From: an uncultured Eubacteriales bacterium
GTDB lineage: Bacteria; Bacillota_A; Clostridia; Lachnospirales; Lachnospiraceae
Length of the DNA stretch: 8,599 nucleotides
Reading direction: 5' to 3'
NCBI GenBank assembly: GCA_902803345.1
Contig: CADCPV010000004.1
Location: 1-8,599 of the forward strand
In this document: positions 1-6,201 of the stretch, in pieces
How the letters are laid out: every line of letters starts with the position of its first letter
Position numbering within the stretch: position 1 is the stretch's first letter
The notes under the pieces: generated by a model
The model's input: only the letters and a program-made list of their open reading frames with translations
Database searches by the model: none
Told to the model about the DNA's origin: nothing
Translations under genes and position numbers: made by a program

Positions 1-1
1 C

Positions 2-421
2 GACATGTTCCGCGAGTTCTACAAGCCCGCCTACGAGAAGGTTTACGGCTACTACAAGGCGCACGGCGTGGAACTGATTGTCCACCATTCCGACTCCTAC
101 GCCGCAACCCTCGTGCCCGATATGATCGACATGGGCATCGATATCTGGCAGGGCGTCATGACCAGCAACAACATCCCGGAACTCATTAAAAAGTACGGTG
201 GAAAGATCAGCTTCATGGGCGGCATCGACAGCGCAACCGTCGACTATCCGGGTTGGACCGAGGAAGACGTCCGCCGGGAAGTCAGAAGAGCCTGCGACGA
301 ATGCGGAAAGCTCTACTTCATTCCGAATGCTTCCCAGGGTCTTCCGGTCTCCACTTATCCGGGCGTATACGAAGCGCTCACAAGAGAGATTGACGAGTAT
401 TCGAAAATTGTATTCGGCTGA
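2..421 (+). CDS. Uroporphyrinogen decarboxylase-family protein (corrinoid methyltransferase-like), 3' part only
   Basis: This is the C-terminal 139 residues of a URO-D superfamily protein; the reading frame is open to the left edge, so the Met at position 5 need not be the start. Family features seen are the V-H-H-S-D segment after a helix ending H-G-V-E-L, then D-M-G-I-D-I-W-Q-G-V, the F-M-G-G-I-D strand, and the end-of-barrel P-x-A-S-x-G-L-P-V. The superfamily includes haem-pathway UroD and MtaA/CmuA-type enzymes that move methyl groups between methoxylated or methylated substrates, cobalamin proteins and coenzymes. In the methyltransferases a zinc-binding H-x-C lies near this point; here the equivalent reads H-S-D, so the usual Cys is missing. 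Substrate cannot be assigned. It faces the rnf-nrf train convergently and is probably unrelated to it. The family call is fairly safe; the exact function is not. Confidence 0.75.
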   Translation, partial: DMFREFYKPAYEKVYGYYKAHGVELIVHHSDSYAATLVPDMIDMGIDIWQGVMTSNNIPELIKKYGGKISFMGGIDSATVDYPGWTEEDVRREVRRACDECGKLYFIPNASQGLPVSTYPGVYEALTREIDEYSKIVFG

Positions 422-437
422 TCTACTTTCGTCTATA

Positions 438-483
438 AAAACGGCCGCCTGTTCACAGAAAGATGCGAACAGGCGGCCGTTTT
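438..483. terminator. Bidirectional rho-independent terminator
   Basis: A perfect 17-bp inverted repeat (438-454 pairs with 467-483) encloses a 12-nt loop. The stem is GC-rich in its core and A/T at its base, so each strand ends in a U-run: five U's plus UAUAG on the minus-strand transcript, four U's on the plus strand. It lies between two convergent stop codons (421 and 495) and so can end both the URO-D-like gene and the long rnf-nrfA-resBC transcript. The longer minus-strand U-run suggests better termination of that operon. Confidence 0.93.
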
Positions 484-494
484 ACGGTATCATT

Positions 495-1310
495 CTACTT
501 GTAGCTGTGCAGTCCCGGAAGGAGTGTATTTACACCGATATAGGTAAAGATAACGGCGGCAAACCCGGCAATCGCAAAGATTGCTGCGGCCTTTCCGCCC
601 CATTTCCGGTTCAGCCTGAGGTGAAGATATGCTGCGTATACAATCCAGGTCACAAGAGACCAGGTTTCTTTCGGGTCCCAGGACCAATAGCTTCCCCAGG
701 CCCGTTTTGCCCAGATTGCCCCCGTAATGATCGTGAGGGTCAGAAACAGCAGGCCGAGCGCGACCGAACGGTACGCAATCAGATCCAGCTTCTCTTTTTC
801 CGGAATGTGCTGTCCGAAAAAACCGTCCGTTTTGATCCGTTCCCGAAGCAGGTAAATGATCCCGAGCACAAAACTGACGCCGAATGCGCCGTAGGAAACG
901 ATTGCCGTAGAAACGTGAAAGCCGAGCCAGTTGGATTTCAGTGCAGGCATCAGTTCATGAACCGTCCGATCCTGCATCGCCGCATAGCCGATGATCAGAA
1001 AGACTATTGGTAGTGCGAAAACGCCAAGCATCGGAAAACGGAACCGGATGATAAAAACCAGGCTGACCAGGCACAGTCCCCAGGCAAAAGCGGCCGCAAA
1101 CTCATACTGGTTGGTCAGAGGAAGCCTTCCGGCGCCGATTCCCCGGATAATAATCGCAGCGGTCTGCAATAGAAGGCCGATTCCCTGCACGGCTGTCGCC
1201 GCCTTGGAAATCGGGCTCTTTTTCAGCACCAGAAAAAGAAAATACAGAATCATCGATGCGAAATAAACCCACATCGCAATTGTAAAAAGCACATTCTCAA
1301 GCTGAAGCAT
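495..1310 (-). CDS. resC: System II cytochrome c biogenesis protein, ResC/CcsA family
   Basis: This 271-residue polytopic membrane protein is the haem-handling half of the ResB-ResC cytochrome c synthetase, which exports haem and attaches it to CXXCH-type motifs outside the membrane. The family signature is the tryptophan-rich WWD motif at residues 200-217 (W-A-K-R-A-W-G-S-Y-W-S-W-D-P-K-E-T-W). Candidate haem-ligand histidines flank it at H132 (G-F-H-V-S) and H268 (G-L-H-S-Y). Several hydrophobic helices are evident, starting with residues 7-29. The start is set at the ATG at 1310, which has a GGAGGT site 7 nt upstream; an in-frame TTG at 1325 lies inside that region and is less likely. It follows the resB-like gene by 18 nt and ends the operon before the terminator. 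Because nrfA lies just upstream, NrfA is its likely client. Naming varies in this family (ResC, CcsA, CcsB). Confidence 0.93.
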   Translation of the reverse strand: MLQLENVLFTIAMWVYFASMILYFLFLVLKKSPISKAATAVQGIGLLLQTAAIIIRGIGAGRLPLTNQYEFAAAFAWGLCLVSLVFIIRFRFPMLGVFALPIVFLIIGYAAMQDRTVHELMPALKSNWLGFHVSTAIVSYGAFGVSFVLGIIYLLRERIKTDGFFGQHIPEKEKLDLIAYRSVALGLLFLTLTIITGAIWAKRAWGSYWSWDPKETWSLVTWIVYAAYLHLRLNRKWGGKAAAIFAIAGFAAVIFTYIGVNTLLPGLHSYK

Positions 1311-1317
1311 CTTCTGT

Positions 1318-1323
1318 ACCTCC
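1318..1323 (-). promoter_or_regulatory. Ribosome binding site of resC
   Basis: GGAGGT on the minus strand sits 7 nt before the ATG at 1310. It decides the resC start in favour of that ATG over the upstream in-frame TTG at 1325. Confidence 0.85.
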
Positions 1324-1328
1324 AAAAC

Positions 1329-2654
1329 TTATGGCTCCTCCGGCGATTTCTGCGCCGAAAGAACCGCTTTTTCAAACTGGTCGTTAAAGAGCACACCGAG
1401 TTTTTCACAGACCGCGCCGGCATTCAGCGTCCCATCCTCCTCTTCCACCACAAAGGCCCTTGCCGGTGCCGCAAAAAAAGCCAGCAGCAGTCCCGCCATA
1501 ACAAGAATTCCCCCGAGAAAAGCCAGAGAGGAAAAGGAATCCTTTTTGATCTGGATCAGGGTATAGTTCTGCGGATTTCTGAAAACCACAAGGTAATCAT
1601 CGATCGTCAGCGCTTCGCTCTGAAAAGAAGAATCAGCGCTTTCCCTGAGGTCCGGATCCTGCAGGAGGACATTCATCCCGAGGATTTCTTCCCTGTAAAA
1701 AACCGAATACAGATAGGCCGGATTATTCAGGCTCCCGGAAAGCGTCATAGGGCCGTTCCCATCCGACATTGCATAATCCGGATACAGTGCATTCAGGAAA
1801 ATTACGAGATCCGGAAGATCCGAGACTGCGAACCCCTCTCCCACACACAGAAGCTCCTGCTGCAGAAGTTTCCCCTTCTCATATACCAGCGCTTCTGCCG
1901 CCCAGCCGGTGGAATTCTGGCTGAAATCCATTCCGAACAGCGAAGCCGGGTGATTGACGCTGATCTCCGCAGATTCCGTTTTACTGTCAGGCTTAGACAG
2001 ATCACGGACAGTGATCCGGGATATGTACTGCTCTACCGTATCATCCGCCCGAAGCTCTGCCGTAAAATCTTCTATGGTAACCGCAAGATCCGTCCCTTCA
2101 ACCATCCTGGTCTCACCGGGTACCCCGTAAACCGTATATTCTTTCTGCAGCATCTGGCCGAGCCCGAAACCGAGAATCAGAAGAAGAATGCCGAGATGAC
2201 AGACCCAGGCACCCCAGTATCCGATCCGGTTCCGGACGGCTGTCTGCATCTTTCTGCCGTCCGGGAGCACAGTCTCCCGGACCTTTAGCATATGAAGCGA
2301 CTGGAAAAAGCGTTCGGAGTTTTCGATCCTGCGCGTAAGATGTGCGGAATCCGGCAACGGCTGCGCCTTCATTTTCTTCAGAATCGCCGGAACGCGTATC
2401 ACATTGCAGAGAATCAGGTTCAAGCAGAGAAAGGCGCTGATTGTGATAAACCACCAGCTGTGATATGCATCATCCAGCCGGAGTGCGAGAATCAGCGCGG
2501 CCGTCCGCTCCGAGTATTGGGCCCTGTACCATTCCGCACTCTGCCCCTGACTGATCAGGCTCGATCCGGCGCAGGCAAGTGCGAGCATAATCAGAAGGAT
2601 AATCGCAAATTTCATGGAAGACAGGAACTTCCAGAGTTTTTTCAGAAAAGCCAT
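1329..2654 (-). CDS. resB: Cytochrome c biogenesis protein ResB-like
   Basis: This 441-residue protein has the ResB/Ccs1 layout. Two N-terminal membrane helices (about residues 16-35 and 66-86) are followed by a third at 148-168 containing the conserved His (H153 in W-V-C-H-L-G). A large extracytoplasmic domain (about 170-372) and a last helix (376-396) come next, then a short cytoplasmic tail. ResB works with ResC as the system II synthetase that delivers haem to apocytochromes on the outer membrane face. The start chosen is the ATG at 2654, preceded by AAGGA with a 7-nt spacer; the frame stays open upstream to a GTG at 2735, but that stretch contains the intergenic hairpin and looks non-coding. 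Sequence identity in the outer domain of this family is usually low, so the call rests on topology, the helix-3 His, and the adjoining WWD-motif gene. No resA or ccdA is visible in the window. Confidence 0.88.
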   Translation of the reverse strand: MAFLKKLWKFLSSMKFAIILLIMLALACAGSSLISQGQSAEWYRAQYSERTAALILALRLDDAYHSWWFITISAFLCLNLILCNVIRVPAILKKMKAQPLPDSAHLTRRIENSERFFQSLHMLKVRETVLPDGRKMQTAVRNRIGYWGAWVCHLGILLLILGFGLGQMLQKEYTVYGVPGETRMVEGTDLAVTIEDFTAELRADDTVEQYISRITVRDLSKPDSKTESAEISVNHPASLFGMDFSQNSTGWAAEALVYEKGKLLQQELLCVGEGFAVSDLPDLVIFLNALYPDYAMSDGNGPMTLSGSLNNPAYLYSVFYREEILGMNVLLQDPDLRESADSSFQSEALTIDDYLVVFRNPQNYTLIQIKKDSFSSLAFLGGILVMAGLLLAFFAAPARAFVVEEEDGTLNAGAVCEKLGVLFNDQFEKAVLSAQKSPEEP

Positions 2655-2661
2655 AACCAGT

Positions 2662-2666
2662 TCCTT
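2662..2666 (-). promoter_or_regulatory. Ribosome binding site of resB-like gene
   Basis: AAGGA on the minus strand lies 7 nt upstream of the ATG at 2654. It supports that start over the GTG at 2735. It begins 12 nt downstream of the hairpin at 2679-2705, close enough for the hairpin to affect translation or mRNA stability. Confidence 0.7.
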
Positions 2667-2678
2667 GATCTGAAAGAA

Positions 2679-2705
2679 GCAGAGGAACCGCTGCGGCCCC
2701 TCTGC
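2679..2705 (-). promoter_or_regulatory. Intercistronic RNA hairpin before resB (attenuator or stabiliser candidate)
   Basis: On the minus-strand RNA, 12 nt pair with 12 nt around a 3-nt CAG loop: ten Watson-Crick pairs and two G-U pairs. On the plus strand the G-U positions become A-C mismatches, so the structure fits RNA made in the operon's direction. It is followed by UUCUUUC, a poor U-tract, so full termination is uncertain. Possible roles are partial termination that lowers resBC relative to nrfA, or protection of the upstream mRNA 3' end after processing. The structure is seen; its role is inferred. Confidence 0.6.
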
Positions 2706-2746
2706 AAAAAAGCCTATTGGAAAACATGAGTACACATCCCTGCAGC

Positions 2747-2766
2747 TTACCGCAGGAGTGCGGCAA
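2747..2766 (-). promoter_or_regulatory. Small hairpin just after the nrfA stop codon
   Basis: An 8-bp stem (one G-U pair) with a CUCC tetraloop begins 5 nt past the nrfA stop codon on the minus-strand RNA. There is no U-tract after it, so it is not a standard terminator. It may mark a 3' end or processing point of the rnf-nrfA part of the transcript, or be chance. Confidence 0.35.
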
Positions 2767-2771
2767 AAAAC

Positions 2772-4067
2772 TTACATCGTCTCCCCTTTAAGAAGCCGGT
2801 ATCCTTCCGTAATCAGTTCATCCGCCTTGTCCAGACAATAGAATGCAAGGGTTGAATTGTGCGCTCCTTCTGAATTCTCAACATAGCAGAAATCAAAATA
2901 CCACTGTGCTTCCCGGTGAATCTGCCGGATTTCATCCAACTTCTCCTCGGAAAGACTGCCCTTCGAAACAGCATCCGCCAGCGCTGATTTGAACTCGGAA
3001 AGTCTGTTTCCGACTTCTTTTTCACGCGCCGTCACAGATTCCTGGATTTTATGCACCGCGTTGACCATATCCGTATCGCCGTGGCATGAAGCACAGCTAC
3101 TGAGCAGCGTTTCGTCCTCTAAAGGACTCAGAAGTTCATGACTGTGGTAAACCGTTCCATCTTCCGCCTGTACAATCGGCATATGGCAGTCTGCACAGTT
3201 CAGGACGGAAGCATGCTTGCCCTGTAGGTAAGTCTCCATCTCTGGGTGCTGGGCTTTCAGCATTCGTGTGCCTGTACTTTCCTGGGTCCAGTCCGCAAAA
3301 TCCTTTTCATTGTAATAGGCCAGGATCGCATCGGGCGTCATCTCCTCCACGCTGTGGTAAGGCATCATCGTTTCACTGTCTTCAGGCGTAAAATAATATT
3401 CGATATGACACTGTCCGCAGGAAAGCGTCGCAGGGTCAATACTGTACTGATTGTCACCGAGTGCCTTATCCACATAGGAGTGCGTGATCGTAATCTTTCC
3501 GCCGGAACCGGCGTCATTTCCGTGACAGGTATAGCAGCTGATATTCTCTTCCATCAGTGCCATTGCTTCGTCAAAAGGCATGGAATAAACGGAAACGCCC
3601 TGGTCGTTGACGAGTTTTGCAAAATTCGGTGTCTTGCAGGTAAGGCAGTTGGCCTTTGCATGCGGCCTCTCCGTTTTTGCCACATCCTCCAGCGTATACT
3701 CATGTCCGCGTGCGCTTCCATAGTCTCTGGCGAAACCGTAACCCTCATAGATATTCACGAGGTAGGGGTCCTCCTCCAGATAACTGATCACGTATGAGTT
3801 TTTGCTGTTGTCGCCCATGGTCGCAACAATGTAGGGGTAGGTTGATGCCCAGTCCGAAGCATTGACTGTACCGTCATTGCTGCTCGGAGCAGGTGCTTCC
3901 ACCTCCAGATATTCAATATCTGACCGGCTTAAAGGTCCGAGATCCCCGCGGTTTTTCAGGTGATACATCAGGTCTTTTCCGCCCGCGAAACCGCCGGCAA
4001 AAATCACCGCCGCCGCAGTGATCGCAGCGCCGATGCCTGCTTTCAGAAGAATTTTCCTTCTATCCAT
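2772..4067 (-). CDS. nrfA: Ammonia-forming cytochrome c nitrite reductase (pentahaem)
   Basis: NrfA reduces nitrite to ammonium with six electrons on the outer side of the membrane. The 431-residue product has exactly five haem sites: C141-L-T-C-K145 (the NrfA-specific CXXCK that holds the catalytic haem), then CXXCH at 178-182, 217-221, 291-295 and 325-329. Active-site residues match characterised enzymes: R120 in A-R-G-H, Y224 following E223 in C-H-I-E-Y-Y-F, and H274 in K-A-Q-H-P-E. E223, K271 and Q273 are the expected calcium-site ligands. The N-terminus has a charged start and a hydrophobic stretch (about 10-29) with no lipobox Cys, so it is an export signal or an uncleaved membrane anchor. 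It starts 25 nt after rnfB with an AGAGG site 6 nt before the ATG. The usual partner NrfH is absent here. The rnf genes upstream and haem-attachment genes downstream suggest Rnf as electron source and ResBC as maturase; both links are inferred. Confidence 0.96.
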   Translation of the reverse strand: MDRRKILLKAGIGAAITAAAVIFAGGFAGGKDLMYHLKNRGDLGPLSRSDIEYLEVEAPAPSSNDGTVNASDWASTYPYIVATMGDNSKNSYVISYLEEDPYLVNIYEGYGFARDYGSARGHEYTLEDVAKTERPHAKANCLTCKTPNFAKLVNDQGVSVYSMPFDEAMALMEENISCYTCHGNDAGSGGKITITHSYVDKALGDNQYSIDPATLSCGQCHIEYYFTPEDSETMMPYHSVEEMTPDAILAYYNEKDFADWTQESTGTRMLKAQHPEMETYLQGKHASVLNCADCHMPIVQAEDGTVYHSHELLSPLEDETLLSSCASCHGDTDMVNAVHKIQESVTAREKEVGNRLSEFKSALADAVSKGSLSEEKLDEIRQIHREAQWYFDFCYVENSEGAHNSTLAFYCLDKADELITEGYRLLKGETM

Positions 4068-4092
4068 AAAAAACCTCTGTCTTTCAGAATTC

Positions 4093-4890
4093 TTACGCTG
4101 TTTTTCCGGGAAGAATTACCTTTGCCGGACACTTCTCCGCACACTTCCCGCACTGCGTACATTTCTCATAATCAATATGCGCGATGTTGTTTGTAACGGT
4201 AATGGCGTCGAACTCGCACTGCCGTACGCAGAGGGTGCAGCCGATACAGCCGGCCTCGCAGGCTTTCTTCACGATCGGGCCGCGTTCTTTATTGCTGCAC
4301 TGGACGCGTACACGGTTTTTGACCGGCACGATTTCGATGAGTCCCTTCGGACAGGCCTTGACGCAGAGTCCGCAGGCAACACATTTCTGTTCGTTTACAA
4401 CCGCAACACCGTTCACAACCTTGATTGCGTCGTTCGGGCAGACGCTCTCACAGGAACCGAAACCAAGACAGCCGTAATCGCATTCCGTCACATTCATACC
4501 GGAAAGCACGGCAGTCCGGCAGTCCATGACACCGACATAATTGCCCTGGTTATGTGTGACATCGCAGTTTCCCTTGCATTTGACAAAGGCAGCCTTCTGC
4601 TCGACAGCCTCTGCTTTGACGCCCATGATTTCGGCAATCTTCTCCGCGACCGGGGTTCCGCCGACAGGACAGCCGTTGACCGGCGCCTCGCCCTTTGCAA
4701 TCGCCGCCGCCATCGCGTCACAGCCCGCATAGCCGCAGGCGCCGCAGTTGTTCCCGGGAAGTTCTGCCCGGACCGCTGCTTCCTTCTCATCCACTTCCAC
4801 ATGGAATTTCTTCCCGGTTGCGACAAGTCCCGCACCGACAACCATTCCTACAAGGGTGATAACGCCAACTGTAATCAGTATAATCTGCAT
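4093..4890 (-). CDS. rnfB: Rnf electron transport complex subunit B (ferredoxin-like iron-sulfur protein)
   Basis: RnfB is the cytoplasmic entry or exit point for ferredoxin electrons in Rnf. The 265-residue protein has one N-terminal membrane helix (about 2-24). Next comes the Fe-S domain with C49-x2-C52-x4-C57 and C74, and a linker with additional cysteines (C105, C109, C124). A series of [4Fe-4S] motifs follows: C137/C141/C147/C151, C170-x2-C-x2-C-x3-C180, C215-x2-C-x2-C-x3-C225 and C244-x2-C-x2-C-x3-C254. The chosen start, ATG at 4890, has AAGGAGG 8 nt upstream, and that site begins inside the rnfA stop codon; an in-frame extension to 4938 would overlap rnfA and lacks support. The start lies 13 nt after the rnfA stop. 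RnfB being last of the rnf genes is the usual clostridial order; nrfA directly behind it is the unusual part. Confidence 0.96.
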   Translation of the reverse strand: MQIILITVGVITLVGMVVGAGLVATGKKFHVEVDEKEAAVRAELPGNNCGACGYAGCDAMAAAIAKGEAPVNGCPVGGTPVAEKIAEIMGVKAEAVEQKAAFVKCKGNCDVTHNQGNYVGVMDCRTAVLSGMNVTECDYGCLGFGSCESVCPNDAIKVVNGVAVVNEQKCVACGLCVKACPKGLIEIVPVKNRVRVQCSNKERGPIVKKACEAGCIGCTLCVRQCEFDAITVTNNIAHIDYEKCTQCGKCAEKCPAKVILPGKTA

Positions 4891-4898
4891 ACCGCCCT

Positions 4899-4905
4899 CC
4901 TCCTT
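4899..4905 (-). promoter_or_regulatory. Ribosome binding site of rnfB overlapping the rnfA stop
   Basis: AAGGAGG on the minus strand begins within the rnfA TAA codon and ends 8 nt before the rnfB ATG. It fixes the rnfB start at 4890 and suggests that ribosomes finishing rnfA feed into rnfB. Confidence 0.85.
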
Positions 4906-5485
4906 AGAATGACAGGCCCGAGAAGCCCATAAACGCAATCGACATCAGCGCTGCGGCAATCAGGACAATCGGTGCGCCGCGAAGAGGCGCCGGAATATCC
5001 TTCTCGTTGATCCGTTCGCGAATGCTTGCAAGAAGCACAATTGCCAGGGTAAAGCCGAGGGCGGTTCCGAAACCGGCAAGAACCGATTCCAGGAAGCCGT
5101 ACTCGTTCTGTACATTTGTCAATGCCACACCTAAGACCGCGCAGTTTGTCGTAATCAGCGGCAGGAAAATACCAAGTGCCTGGTAGATCGCCGGGGATTT
5201 CTTCTTGAGGAACATCTCTACGATCTGTACCAGCGCCGCAATGATCAGGATGAAGACGATTGTCTTCATATAGTCAATCCCCAAAGGCGCAAGCACATAG
5301 TTGTACAGCAGGCTTGTCACCGCGGACGCGACCGTCATAACGAAGATGACCGCGCCGCCTAAAGATGCCGAGGCCTTCATTTCCCTCGAAACACCCAAAA
5401 ACGAACAGATGCCCAGGAACTGGTTCAGGACGACGTTATTGATCAAGGCGCCTCCGACAATCAGGAGGATCATATTCTTCATCAT
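4904..5485 (-). CDS. rnfA: Rnf electron transport complex subunit A
   Basis: RnfA is an integral membrane subunit of about six helices that pairs with RnfE. The 193-residue length is typical. The family pattern N-N-x-V-L-x-Q-F-L-G-I-C is at residues 16-27 and T-T-N-C-A-V-L-G at 112-119. Cysteines C27 and C115 correspond to the RnfA pair that, with the matching RnfE pair, holds an intramembrane [2Fe-2S] cluster in Rnf/Nqr structures, carrying electrons through the membrane. The ATG at 5485 shares an ATGA with the rnfE stop, and AAGGAGG lies 9 nt upstream; a second ATG follows at once and could also be used. The overlap indicates translational coupling with rnfE. Confidence 0.97.
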   Translation of the reverse strand: MMKNMILLIVGGALINNVVLNQFLGICSFLGVSREMKASASLGGAVIFVMTVASAVTSLLYNYVLAPLGIDYMKTIVFILIIAALVQIVEMFLKKKSPAIYQALGIFLPLITTNCAVLGVALTNVQNEYGFLESVLAGFGTALGFTLAIVLLASIRERINEKDIPAPLRGAPIVLIAAALMSIAFMGFSGLSF

Positions 5486-6201
5486 AATTCAGTCCCTCCT
5501 TCCGCCGTATCCGAAGGCAGTTTCTTTTCAGCCTTTCTGCACTCCGAAGCCATCGCACAGCCCGCGCAGCCCATGTCGCAGCCGTCGGATTCGACAAGCT
5601 GGCGCTGACGGGTCTTGATGCCGATCGCATTCATAATCGCGATAAAGAGCGCAATCACAAGGAAAGCTCCCGGGGGCTGTACAAAGATGCCCACCGGTTC
5701 CCAGCTTTCCGGGAAAACCTGCAGTCCGAAAAGCGTGCCGTTTCCTAAAAGCTCACGAAGCATGCCGGCAAGCGTCAGGGCGACCGTAAATCCGATCCCC
5801 ATCCCGAGACCGTCCATCGCGGAAAGCATGACCGTGTTTTTATTCGCGTAAGCCTCCGCGCGTCCGAGAATAATGCAGTTCACGACGATCAGCGGAATGT
5901 AAATGCCCAGAGCCGAATACAGGGACGGCAGATAGGCTTCGATCAGGAGCTCCGTCACCGTAACAAGAGATGCCACAATAACGATGTACGCAGGAAGTCT
6001 TACCTGGTCCGGGATGATCTTCCGAAGCATCGAAATCACGATATTCGAAAGAATCAGTACTGCCGTCGTGGACAGCCCCATGCCGATGCCGTTCATCGCA
6101 CGTGTCGAAACCGCGAGGGTCGGACACATGCCGAGCATCAGGATCAGGGTCGGGTTTTCTTTGATAATGCCGTTATAAAGGCGTTCAATGTATTTATTCA
6201 C
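5482..6201 (-). CDS. rnfE: Rnf electron transport complex subunit E with cysteine-rich C-terminal tail
   Basis: RnfE is the membrane partner of RnfA. The 239-residue protein shows the hallmark E-N-P-T-L-I-L-M-L-G-M-C-P-T-L-A (15-30) and V-V-N-C-I-I-L-G-R-A-E-A (106-117). C26 and C109 are the expected ligands for the intramembrane [2Fe-2S] cluster shared with RnfA. After the last helix (about 177-195) a polar cytoplasmic tail carries C208, C212, C215 and C221 in a C-x3-C-x2-C-x5-C arrangement, not part of the core fold, which could bind metal or an Fe-S cluster. It starts with GTG at 6201, supported by AAAGGAGG 8 nt upstream. It overlaps the end of the rnfDG gene by 8 bp and the rnfA start by 4 bp, so it lies in a tightly coupled block. 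Confidence 0.96.
   Translation of the reverse strand: MNKYIERLYNGIIKENPTLILMLGMCPTLAVSTRAMNGIGMGLSTTAVLILSNIVISMLRKIIPDQVRLPAYIVIVASLVTVTELLIEAYLPSLYSALGIYIPLIVVNCIILGRAEAYANKNTVMLSAMDGLGMGIGFTVALTLAGMLRELLGNGTLFGLQVFPESWEPVGIFVQPPGAFLVIALFIAIMNAIGIKTRQRQLVESDGCDMGCAGCAMASECRKAEKKLPSDTAEGGTEL

Noticed and set aside
198..1013. Open frame of 271 codons on the plus strand
   Set aside because: It runs out of frame through the end of the URO-D-like gene, through the terminator, and then opposite resC. The product has no family features.
2655..2735. 27-codon N-terminal extension of the resB-like gene from a GTG
   Set aside because: The ATG at 2654 has a good ribosome site, begins a normal ResB N-terminus, and the extension spans the hairpin at 2679-2705.
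4068..4092. Possible separate promoter for nrfA
   Set aside because: The gap is only 25 nt and filled by the ribosome site; no convincing -10/-35 pair was seen there, though one inside rnfB cannot be excluded.
4018..4932. Open frame of 304 codons on the plus strand
   Set aside because: It lies opposite rnfB and the nrfA start, both with strong family motifs. Its translation shows no recognisable domain and it lacks a sensible ribosome site.
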